A stretch of DNA of 64,000 nucleotides from assembly GCF_014803405.1 (NCBI RefSeq), contig NZ_JACYFG010000007.1:1-64000 (forward strand), in the 5' to 3' direction. Position 1 is the stretch's first letter, and each line of letters begins with the position of its first letter. Of this stretch, positions 5,902-13,477 are shown piece by piece. The position numbers and the translations under genes are program-made. The stretch comes from Pelagicoccus enzymogenes (GTDB lineage: Bacteria; Verrucomicrobiota; Verrucomicrobiia; Opitutales; Opitutaceae). Below the pieces are notes generated by a model. The model was not told where the DNA came from and made no database searches. It worked only from the letters and a program-made list of their open reading frames with translations.

Positions 5902-8529
5902 CTAGATGAGCTCTTTGAGGTCTTGGAGGGTGATCTTGGCGTTGGCGGCTTCGCTGGCTTCGAAGACGTCGGCGAGCAGCTGGCGTTTTTGGTTTTGCAG
6001 CTGCAGGACCTTTTCTTCGACGGAGTCGCTGACGATGAGCTTGTAGCTGGTGACCACCTTGGTTTGGCCGATGCGGTGGGCGCGGTCGGTGGCTTGGGCT
6101 TCGGCGGCGGGATTCCACCAGGGGTCGAAGTGCACGACGGTGTCGGCGGCGGTGAGGTTGAGTCCGGTGCCGCCGGCTTTGAGGGAGATGAGGAAGATGG
6201 GTATGTCGTCGCTTTCGTTGAAGCGGTCGACTTCGGCCATGCGGTTGCGGGTGGAGCCGTCGATGTAGCAATAGGGGACGTTCTGGGAGTCGAGCTCTTC
6301 CTTGAGTATCGAGAGAAGGGATACGAACTGGGAGAAGACGAGGATGCGGTGGCCGCCGTCGCTGGATTCTTCGAGGAGTTCGAGGAAGGAGTTGAGCTTG
6401 GTGGAGGCGCTGGGCTCCAGCTTTTCGTCGAGCAGGCGGGGGTCGCAGCAGGTTTGGCGGAGGCGCAGGAGCTGGGTGAGGGTCTTCATGCGGAGGGCGC
6501 CTTCGCTGGCTCCGCTTTTCTCGAGCTGGGAGATTTCCTTTTCGGCGTGTTGGCGGGCGGCTTCGTAGGTCTTTTTTTGAGCGGGGGTCATCTCGAGGAA
6601 GAGGACTTGCTCGATCTTTTCGGGCAGCTCGGTGGCGACCTTGTCCTTGGTGCGGCGGAGGATGTAGGGGGCGGCTTGGTCGAGGATGCGGCGTTCGTGC
6701 CAGCGCCGCTCGTCGCCGCGGGCTCCGTTGGGGATGGGCTTCCAGCCGCCGGGCATAATGAAGTCCAGGAGCGACATTAGATCTTGGATACTGTTTTCGA
6801 TGGGCGTACCGGTGAGGAGGATACGGCCGTCGGTTTGCAGGGCGGTGAGGGCCTTGGCGTTTTGGGTACGGCGGTTCTTGATGTGTTGGGCTTCGTCGGC
6901 GATGACGCAGAGGAAGTTGATGTCGGCGAAGCGTTTCTTGTCGCGGATGAGGGTGCCGTAGGAGGTGATGACGAGGTCGTAGGCCTGGGCCTGCTCGGGG
7001 GTTTTTATGCGGGTGGAGCCTTGGTTGACGAAGACCTTGAGCTCGGGGGTGAACTTGGCGGCTTCGCGTCGCCAGTTTTCCACGAGGGAAGCGGGGCAGA
7101 CGACGAGGGAGGGCAGGGATGAAGGCTGACGGGAGTGGCTTGGAGTTGACGCCCGCGGAGCGGCCGTCCCACCTGGGGGGAGCGATGAGGTAGACGCCCG
7201 CGGTACCGAGGAGCGCTCGCGACGACAAAGCGAAGCGCCCACGGCCGTCCCACCTGATGATGTTGACGCCCGCGGAGCGGCCGTCCCACCTTTGATGCTA
7301 CTGAGGAAGGCGAGGGCTTGGAGGGTTTTGCCGAGGCCCATTTCGTCGGCGAGGATGCCGCCGAGCTTGTTTTGGTAGAGGTGGTGGAGCCATGCGACGC
7401 CGGTCTTTTGGTAGGGGCGCAGGATGGCGTCGAGGGAGTCGGAGAGCTTGGGGGCTTGCAGTTTGTCGAGGCGCTTGAGGGCTTCGCTGCGGGTGCGCCA
7501 GGTGGAAGGGGGCTCGAAGTTGGGGTTGAGCTCGGAGAGGGGCTCCTCGATTTCGAGGCTGCGGGAGTAGGGGATCTTGTAGCTGCCGTTGTGCAGTAGG
7601 GGCGCGTTGAAGTCGCCGGTGAGCTGCTTTTGCACGGCGTTGAGGGTGTCGAGCCGGGAGCGTTTGATGAGGAAGACTTTCTCTCCGGACTCGATGTAGC
7701 GCTTGCCGGTGTTGAGGCTTTGGCTGATTTCCTGTTGGGAGGCTTGTCCTGCGGTGATGGATACGGTGAGGTTGTAGCCGTTGCGCTCTTCCATGACCTC
7801 GGTCTTGATCTTGGCTTCGGGTATCTTGCCGACGCGTTGCTGGAAGTTTGCGGTGAATTCGGCTTGGTAGCGGTCTTCGAGCTCGCCCCAGTATTCGCCT
7901 AGGAAGTTGAGGGTGAGGTGGCGGTCGCGCAGCCACCACTTGCGGTTGCCGGGCTCCAGCTTGAAGCGGTAGGTTTGCAGGAGTTCGCGGATCTCTTCGT
8001 AGTAGGGGTGTTCGCGAGATGGAAGCGAGATGGCGAGGTAGTGGGAGGAGCCGTCGACGGTCATGGGGGCGCCGGTGAAGGTGAACTCTGCTTCTGCTTC
8101 TCCTTCTTCATCTGCTTCTCGGCGGGAGGGGGATGAAGAAGAAGATGAAGAAGTAGATGAAGGTGAAGTTGGAGGGGGTGGGGGTTCTAGGTGTTCGGTG
8201 ACGCCGATGAGTTCGGAGCCGTTCCAGGCGATGGGGTCCTGGGGCTTGTTGGCCCAGTAGAAGTCGTCTTGTCCGGCGAGGGTGGTGACGAGGGTCGTGA
8301 GCTTTTCGCGGTCGAGCTGGAGGAAGGAGGAGAGCTTGCCGCCGCACCATTGGAAGAGGGAGAAGGCGGCTACGCGGCCGGCTTCGTCGAGCTCGCCGAG
8401 CTTGTCCGGGGTGAGAGTTTCGGGACGGACGGCTTGGCCGTTGGCGAGAGCGATCTCGAGCTTGGTGGGAATGGCGTCGCGGGGAGCGGCGGACTCGATG
8501 TTGGGTGGGAGGATAATGCGGAGGCGCAT
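5902..8529 (-). CDS. SNF2-family DEAD/DEAH-box helicase
   Basis: An 875-residue Snf2/Rad54-type ATPase, expected to translocate along double-stranded DNA and remodel protein-DNA complexes. The Walker A box DEMGLGKT is near residue 393, the Walker B-type DEAQH near 543, LLTGTPIEN shortly after, and the C-terminal helicase lobe holds VFSQFVSLL, LKAGGTGLNLTAAD and the arginine finger box DRAHRIGQTK near residue 820. The N-terminal 330 residues are a poorly conserved bacterial SNF2-associated region with a low-complexity PPPPPTSPSSTSSSSSSS stretch. About 65 residues rich in GGTAAPRAST are inserted between LAFLSSIK and SLVVCPASL; they come from dispersed repeat DNA (see 7146-7291). The frame stays open through the insertion. 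Confidence 0.92.
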   Translation of the reverse strand: MRLRIILPPNIESAAPRDAIPTKLEIALANGQAVRPETLTPDKLGELDEAGRVAAFSLFQWCGGKLSSFLQLDREKLTTLVTTLAGQDDFYWANKPQDPIAWNGSELIGVTEHLEPPPPPTSPSSTSSSSSSSPSRREADEEGEAEAEFTFTGAPMTVDGSSHYLAISLPSREHPYYEEIRELLQTYRFKLEPGNRKWWLRDRHLTLNFLGEYWGELEDRYQAEFTANFQQRVGKIPEAKIKTEVMEERNGYNLTVSITAGQASQQEISQSLNTGKRYIESGEKVFLIKRSRLDTLNAVQKQLTGDFNAPLLHNGSYKIPYSRSLEIEEPLSELNPNFEPPSTWRTRSEALKRLDKLQAPKLSDSLDAILRPYQKTGVAWLHHLYQNKLGGILADEMGLGKTLQALAFLSSIKGGTAAPRASTSSGGTAVGASLCRRERSSVPRASTSSLPPGGTAAPRASTPSHSRQPSSLPSLVVCPASLVENWRREAAKFTPELKVFVNQGSTRIKTPEQAQAYDLVITSYGTLIRDKKRFADINFLCVIADEAQHIKNRRTQNAKALTALQTDGRILLTGTPIENSIQDLMSLLDFIMPGGWKPIPNGARGDERRWHERRILDQAAPYILRRTKDKVATELPEKIEQVLFLEMTPAQKKTYEAARQHAEKEISQLEKSGASEGALRMKTLTQLLRLRQTCCDPRLLDEKLEPSASTKLNSFLELLEESSDGGHRILVFSQFVSLLSILKEELDSQNVPYCYIDGSTRNRMAEVDRFNESDDIPIFLISLKAGGTGLNLTAADTVVHFDPWWNPAAEAQATDRAHRIGQTKVVTSYKLIVSDSVEEKVLQLQNQKRQLLADVFEASEAANAKITLQDLKELI
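7146..7291 (-). repeat. Dispersed repeat cluster inside the SNF2 gene
   Basis: Two identical copies of a 29-bp unit (TTGACGCCCGCGGAGCGG, then CCGTCCCACCT) lie at 7146-7174 and 7263-7291. A third unit at 7191-7255 is split by about 37 bp. The cluster is in frame and is translated as repeated GGTAAPRAST. It falls between helicase motifs I and Ia, where other SNF2 proteins have a short loop. Confidence 0.85.
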
Positions 8530-8580
8530 TCTGGAATGGATGAAGGCAGAGGGACGAAGGTTTTGATCGGGTCGGGGAAT

Positions 8581-8601
8581 CGCGACCGAGGCCGCTCCTA
8601 C
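8581..8601 (+). repeat. REP-like palindrome CGCGACCGAGGCCGCTCCTA
   Basis: A single copy of the same family as 5510, 5806 and 57170, lying between the rsmG stop codon and the SNF2 start codon. More diverged relatives appear at about 23233-23253 and, inverted, at about 33615-33645. Confidence 0.7.
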
Positions 8602-8608
8602 AAGGCGG

Positions 8609-9247
8609 CTACCTTTTTACGGGGACGTGGATGACGTATTTTTGGTCGAATTCGTCGTAGTCGAAGTGGCTGCGGATGGGGTGCGGCTGGGGCTTTTCGG
8701 GGATGGAGGAGAGTTCTTCGGTGAGGTCGCCGCCCTTGAGGTAGAGCACGCCGTTGGGGAGGTCGTTGAAGCCGGAGCGTTTGATCTTCTTGCGGATCCA
8801 GCCCATGAACTTGGGGAGCTGGGTGACGGCCCGGGCTACGACGAAGTCGACTTGGCGGTCCACTTGCTCGACGCGGCACTGGATGGCGACGGCGTTTTCG
8901 AGCTCGAGGCGCTCGAGGCAGTCTTGCACGACCTTGATCTTCTTGCCGATGGAGTCGACGAGCAGGAAGCGGGTTTCGGGGAAGGCGATGGCGAGGGGGA
9001 CGCCCGGGAAGCCGCCGCCGGTGCCGACGTCGATGACGGTGGTGTCGGGCTGGAATGCCATGACCTTGGCGATGGCGAGGGAGTGCAGGATGTGGCGCTT
9101 GGGAAGGTTTTCCACGTCGGAGCGGGAGATGAGGTTGATCTTCTCGTTCCATTCCGCGATGGCGGCGGCGTAGGTTTCGAATTGGGAGATCTGCTGGGGA
9201 GTGAACTCCGGGAAGTGCTTTGAGACGATGGAAAGGTCGAATTTCAT
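8609..9247 (-). CDS. rsmG: 16S rRNA (guanine-N7)-methyltransferase RsmG
   Basis: RsmG (GidB) methylates N7 of G527 in 16S rRNA using S-adenosylmethionine. This 212-residue protein has the family's N-terminal helical part (QISQFETYAAAIAEWNEKIN, LISRSDVENLPKRHILHSL), the SAM-binding GxGxG loop VIDVGTGGGFPGVPLAI and the conserved VVARAV segment. I start at ATG 9247 (MKFDLSIV), which gives the family length. The in-frame start at 9349 would add 34 residues without similarity. The gene stands alone, downstream of no partner such as mnmG, and its 3' end is followed by a REP-like element. Confidence 0.93.
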   Translation of the reverse strand: MKFDLSIVSKHFPEFTPQQISQFETYAAAIAEWNEKINLISRSDVENLPKRHILHSLAIAKVMAFQPDTTVIDVGTGGGFPGVPLAIAFPETRFLLVDSIGKKIKVVQDCLERLELENAVAIQCRVEQVDRQVDFVVARAVTQLPKFMGWIRKKIKRSGFNDLPNGVLYLKGGDLTEELSSIPEKPQPHPIRSHFDYDEFDQKYVIHVPVKR

Positions 9248-9383
9248 AGGAAGTTGGCCAAGGAAAATGGCTTTGGCGGCGGTGGCGAAACAAAAGCGTG
9301 GGTCTAGGGTTGATTGAAAAAGCGCGAACCGGTTACTTGTTGGTAACACGGGGGTAACACTTCCTCGCTAGGATGGCGTCACT

Positions 9384-10853
9384 ATGAAAAAGCATATGAT
9401 ATTTCGGTGTGTACTTGCGGGGCTTGTTCTCGGGGCGGGGAGCTGGGGGCTTCATGCCCAGAGCCCTTCGGCCTCCTTGAAGTTGGGGGACGAGCTGGAG
9501 CGGGCGATTTACCTCTACGAAGGAGAAGCCAATCTCGAGGAGGCGGCTCACGTGCTGGAGGCCATTTTGGAGGAGAGCTCGCTGGTGGACTCTATCGCGG
9601 CGGAGGCCAAGTACCGGCTGGCCTTGGTTTACTTGGACCAGGGAAAGCGGGCTCTGGGCATGAAGGTGCTCAACGATTTGGTGGAGCTTTATCCGAGCGA
9701 GTCGAAGTGGGTAGCGGAGGCCAAGCAGGTGTTGCCCAAGGATTTCGTGCCGGAGCTCACTCCTTGGGCGGATGGCGAGCGCACGCACTACGACTGGGTT
9801 TTGCCGTCGGGAGACGTTATCGGACGCAGCTTTTCCACGATCTACAGCTACGACTGGGAAGGCAGGGCTCTTTGGCGAAAGGAGACCCGCTTCTTGCTCA
9901 ATGGGCATCGAGCCACGGTAGTAGAGTTTGAAAAGGATACGTTTGAGACGGCCTACAGCATGATGTCCCTCGCGGATGCGGGGGTGACGCGCGCCTGGTA
10001 CGCTGAGGACGGTTTGTCGGCGAAAGTCGAATACACGAAATCGGGGGCGGAGCGGAGTTTCGATTTTCCGTCCCGCGTCTACGACAACGAGCAAGCGGTG
10101 GACTTGCTGCGGCAGCTCCCGATCGAAGTCGGCTACTCCATGTCCAAGAAAATCTTCGTCACCTTCTCGGGAATGCCGGTCGATATCAATTTCGAGGTGG
10201 TCAGCATCGAGGAGATGGATACGGCTCTAGGGCGAGTCGAGTGCTACGAGGTGTTGATCGATATGCATGTGCAGAAGCAGACGGTCTATTTCACAGCTGA
10301 CGAGCGGAGAATCCTCGTCAAGATGGTCGCGGGCGGCGTTGAAGGTGTGCTGTCGAAACTGGAGACCGTCGATGTCGATCAGGAAATTGGATACGCCAAT
10401 CGGGAGCACGCTTGGGAGGTATCGATACCCGGGGAGTGGGGTGCTGTCGAGCAGCCGAAGGGCAACGACGACAATGAGCAGATGGTGTGGCTGGCTGATC
10501 CGCTGGTGCGGGGTAAGTACTTGGCGGTTTCGGAGCTCAACAGCGCTTGGAAGTCGGACAAGGAGCTGAACGTCGGAAGCTTGATCGAGAAGGGGGGCAG
10601 AAACGTGGCTCGCCACTTCAAGGGCTACGTCTTGGACGAGGCCTGGGGGCGTAGCCTGACGGTGAGCGGAATGGAAGGGCGGTTGAGCCGATTCTCCAAC
10701 CCGGAGGACGAAGCGGCGGATACGGTATATCTGTATTCCTTTGTCGGAGACGCTAAGCACTACATCTTTCAAGCGATTATTCCAGTGGACGAAGTCGAGG
10801 AGATGCTGCCTGTGTTCGAAAAGATCGTTCTCAGCTTAAGGATCGATTCGTAG
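9384..10853 (+). CDS. Exported TPR-containing protein, first gene of a sensor operon
   Basis: A 489-residue protein with an N-terminal signal peptide (MKKHMIFRCVLAGLVLGAGS, cleavage probably after LHA). Two TPR-like helical pairs follow (residues about 35-110: AIYLYEGEANLEEAAHVLEA and AEAKYRLALVYLDQGKRALG). The larger remainder is beta-rich and resembles a DUF3108-like fold only in a general way. I cannot name the function. It ends one base before the histidine kinase gene, so the two are very likely co-transcribed, and the protein may act in the periplasm as an input or target of the kinase. That role is an inference from position. Confidence 0.75.
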   Translation: MKKHMIFRCVLAGLVLGAGSWGLHAQSPSASLKLGDELERAIYLYEGEANLEEAAHVLEAILEESSLVDSIAAEAKYRLALVYLDQGKRALGMKVLNDLVELYPSESKWVAEAKQVLPKDFVPELTPWADGERTHYDWVLPSGDVIGRSFSTIYSYDWEGRALWRKETRFLLNGHRATVVEFEKDTFETAYSMMSLADAGVTRAWYAEDGLSAKVEYTKSGAERSFDFPSRVYDNEQAVDLLRQLPIEVGYSMSKKIFVTFSGMPVDINFEVVSIEEMDTALGRVECYEVLIDMHVQKQTVYFTADERRILVKMVAGGVEGVLSKLETVDVDQEIGYANREHAWEVSIPGEWGAVEQPKGNDDNEQMVWLADPLVRGKYLAVSELNSAWKSDKELNVGSLIEKGGRNVARHFKGYVLDEAWGRSLTVSGMEGRLSRFSNPEDEAADTVYLYSFVGDAKHYIFQAIIPVDEVEEMLPVFEKIVLSLRIDS

Positions 10854-10854
10854 A

Positions 10855-12573
10855 ATGTTTGGCCGTACTGGTAATGCGAAGTCAAACGTCACTCAGGCCT
10901 CGGCCTGGGTGACCTATGCGCTGTTGGCGGTCGGTATTATCAGCCCGGTCGTTTGCGTTGTCTGGCTGGTCAGGACGGCGGTCGAAAACGAAAATGCGGT
11001 CGTGCGGCGCTTGGTTGCCGAGGCGAACGAGCGACGGTACGAGGATGCCGGCGAACTGTTGTTCGAGTTGGCTGAGTCGTTGGTGCCGACGCCGCAGAAC
11101 GGGGGTGTCTCCCATCTTCTGGATTCAGTTTCGGCGCAGGTGCCGGAGGGCGAATCGCAGCGAGCGAGAGCGGTGCTCGGCGAGGCGAGGGAGCGCAAGG
11201 CGACGCAGGACGCGCTCACCTTTCAAGGTTCCTTGACCGCTTACCTGCGCGATCCGGACTTGCGTGGACTTCGGTTGCGGCAGGGGCGTTCGTTGGGGGC
11301 TTTGCTGATACAGTTGGGCTTGTCGCAGGGAGTTGAGGCCCTCGATTCCGCCTTTCTGGCAGCGGCCGACGCCTACGTACTGGAACATATGGAAGCGGGG
11401 CAGCTCAGCCGCCAGCATCGGTATTTGTTGCGGCAATACGCTCCTTTGAGCGGATCCGCTGAAGTTGCAAGGCTCCTGGAGCGCCAAGCTCGGGTGGAGC
11501 GCTGGATTGGCGAGGCGGAAGCTCGCGGCGTTTATCCTCCTGCTGCCGGTCTGCATAGCTTTGCCGGATTCGTAGCGGCGCGCGAGGCTGGGAGTTCGAC
11601 GGTTCGGATCTTCACGGTAGAGGATTGGCGGGAAGCGGTTGCAGCGTCGACGGAATGGCAGGAGCTCGGGATGGCTCTCGCGTCTCCCGCAGGTCTCGGC
11701 TCCGAGGGGCGTACCTTGCCGGCGCCGCTCGATTTTGTCGCGATCGTGCCCCTGACGGGGATTGGAGAAGTGATGGGGGATCAACAGAGCAAAGCGGTGT
11801 TCTACCTTTGGATCGGAGGGATTGTGTTAGGGCTGTCCATTCTCTCTGGGGCGGCGATCGTGGTTTCGGTGAGGCGTCAGGCTAGCGTCACGCAGCTCAA
11901 GGACAATTTGGTCGCGACTGTCACCCACGAGCTCAAGACTCCCGTCTCTTCCATACGTTTGCTGGTCGATACGATGTTGGATCCCGAGCGACGTGAAAAA
12001 GTGGATACGCAAGAGTATATCGAGTTGATTTCGCGCGAGAACCAGAGGTTGGGGCGACTTATCGACAACTTCTTGTCGTTCTCCCGGATGGAACGCTCGA
12101 AGGGGAGTTTCGATATTCGAGCGACTTCGCCAGCGGGCGTCCTGACCGCGGTAGAGGAAGCGTTTCGGGAGCGTTTCCAGGGACAAGCGTTCGATCTGTC
12201 GATCAAAAGCTCGGAGGCCTTGCCAGACATGGCAGCGGATCCCGATGCTTTGGCGACGGTGCTGGGCAACCTCTTGGAAAACGCATTTAAGTACGGAGGT
12301 CCGAAGAGGCGAATCGAGCTGCGTTGCGAGGCTGTAGCTGGAGGGATTCAATTTGAAGTGCAGGACTTTGGGAAGGGGATCAGCAAGCGTGACCAGAAGC
12401 GAATTTTCAGGAAGTTCTTTCAGGTTGACCACTATGCCTCCGGGCAGACGGGGAGTGTGGGGCTTGGTTTAAGTATTGTTGAGTTTATTGTATCCAAGCA
12501 CTCCGGACAAATTGAGCTGGAGAGCGAACTTGGAAAAGGAAGCGTTTTTAAAGTGAGGATTCCCTATGCCTAA
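10855..12573 (+). CDS. Membrane sensor histidine kinase
   Basis: A 572-residue kinase that would autophosphorylate on histidine and pass the phosphate to the regulator encoded next. A membrane segment (YALLAVGIISPVVCVVWLV) starts near residue 20, and a second (FYLWIGGIVLGLSILSGAAIVV) lies near 315-337. They flank a periplasmic sensor domain of almost 300 residues that I do not recognise. The HisKA box ATVTHELKTPVSSIR has the phospho-acceptor His358. N, G1 and G2 boxes follow (LLENAFKYGG, DFGKGISKRDQKRIF, GSVGLGLSIV). It lies 1 bp after the TPR gene and overlaps the next gene by 8 bp. Confidence 0.93.
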   Translation: MFGRTGNAKSNVTQASAWVTYALLAVGIISPVVCVVWLVRTAVENENAVVRRLVAEANERRYEDAGELLFELAESLVPTPQNGGVSHLLDSVSAQVPEGESQRARAVLGEARERKATQDALTFQGSLTAYLRDPDLRGLRLRQGRSLGALLIQLGLSQGVEALDSAFLAAADAYVLEHMEAGQLSRQHRYLLRQYAPLSGSAEVARLLERQARVERWIGEAEARGVYPPAAGLHSFAGFVAAREAGSSTVRIFTVEDWREAVAASTEWQELGMALASPAGLGSEGRTLPAPLDFVAIVPLTGIGEVMGDQQSKAVFYLWIGGIVLGLSILSGAAIVVSVRRQASVTQLKDNLVATVTHELKTPVSSIRLLVDTMLDPERREKVDTQEYIELISRENQRLGRLIDNFLSFSRMERSKGSFDIRATSPAGVLTAVEEAFRERFQGQAFDLSIKSSEALPDMAADPDALATVLGNLLENAFKYGGPKRRIELRCEAVAGGIQFEVQDFGKGISKRDQKRIFRKFFQVDHYASGQTGSVGLGLSIVEFIVSKHSGQIELESELGKGSVFKVRIPYA

Positions 12574-13240
12574 GATACTGATTGTGGAAGATGACCAAGC
12601 CTTGGCACGTGGCTTGCAGGACAACTTTTCTTGCGAGGGCTACGAGGTCTTGTATGCGGCCGATGGAGACACTGGACTCGACCTGTTGCTCGAGAAGGGG
12701 CCGGATATCGCTCTGCTGGACGTCATGCTGCCGGGGCTAGATGGGTATTCTATTTGCGACGCGGCTCGCAAGGAAGGCTGCGACATGCCGATCATCATGT
12801 TGACGGCGAGGGGCCAGGAGCGGGACATTGTGCGTGGCTTGGAGCTGGGGGCGGATGACTATGTCGTTAAGCCCTTTTCCGTGCGGGAGTTGATGGCTCG
12901 AGTGAAGGCCTTCCTGAGGCGGCACCGAGCGATCGAGGAGCGCGTTTTCGAGTTCGGTCCCTTTCGAGTGGACCGGGACTCTATGAGCCTTAGCCGAAAT
13001 GGGGAGCCAGTGAAGTTGACCCGCAAGGAATACCAGTTGCTTGACTATTTGATGACGAACGAAGGTAAGGCGCTATCGCGTCAGGGAATCATGAATACGG
13101 TTTGGGGGAGCAGTGTCTTGGTGACGCAGCGTAGCGTGGATCGCTGCGTGACGACCTTGAGGTCGAAAGTGGAAGACAATCCTTCGAGTCCCAAGCACAT
13201 CCTGACGATTCGGGATGTTGGGTATCGTTTCCAGTCCTAG
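12566..13240 (+). CDS. OmpR/PhoB-family response regulator
   Basis: A 224-residue two-domain regulator. The receiver domain begins KILIVEDDQALARGLQDNF. The phospho-acceptor Asp lies in IALLDVMLPGLDGYS, the Thr in MLTARGQ, and the Lys in DDYVVKPFS. The C-terminal winged-helix DNA-binding domain contains LTRKEYQLLDYLMTNEGKAL and RSVDRCVTTLRSKVE. The 8-bp overlap with the upstream kinase gene indicates translational coupling and a cognate pair. Its targets are unknown. Confidence 0.94.
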   Translation: MPKILIVEDDQALARGLQDNFSCEGYEVLYAADGDTGLDLLLEKGPDIALLDVMLPGLDGYSICDAARKEGCDMPIIMLTARGQERDIVRGLELGADDYVVKPFSVRELMARVKAFLRRHRAIEERVFEFGPFRVDRDSMSLSRNGEPVKLTRKEYQLLDYLMTNEGKALSRQGIMNTVWGSSVLVTQRSVDRCVTTLRSKVEDNPSSPKHILTIRDVGYRFQS

Positions 13241-13362
13241 CTCGATATGCTTTTGTTCGCTTTGGGGCTCGCCCGAGCGACTTGAAAGGGATCTCTGGTC
13301 CCTCTCCGTTGGATTGAGAGCCTGCCCATCAAATCGAGTTTTTGAGGGCTTGGACCTTTGAA

Positions 13363-13384
13363 GACACGCCCTAGAGGGCGTGTC
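13363..13384. terminator. Perfect 10-bp stem-loop in the convergent intergenic region
   Basis: GACACGCCCT pairs with AGGGCGTGTC around an AG loop. It lies between the converging regulator and S9 peptidase genes. There is no T tract directly after it on either strand, so it may be a rho-dependent pause site or another structure. Nothing else is evident in 13241-13477. Confidence 0.5.
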
Positions 13385-13477
13385 GTGCAGTGAAACGGGT
13401 TCGTATTGCGGTCTGCAGCCAAGCTGCAACCCTGCGCAGAGGAGGCGAGTCTGTTTCATTGGGCGGTCTCTGAGAGC

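Noticed and set aside
5780-7228. 482-codon - strand frame overlapping the SNF2 gene
   Set aside because: An out-of-frame reading of the helicase gene, extremely Arg/Pro/His-rich.
9333-10094. 253-codon - strand frame opposite the exported TPR gene
   Set aside because: Overlaps a gene with a clear signal peptide and operon context; no domain of its own.
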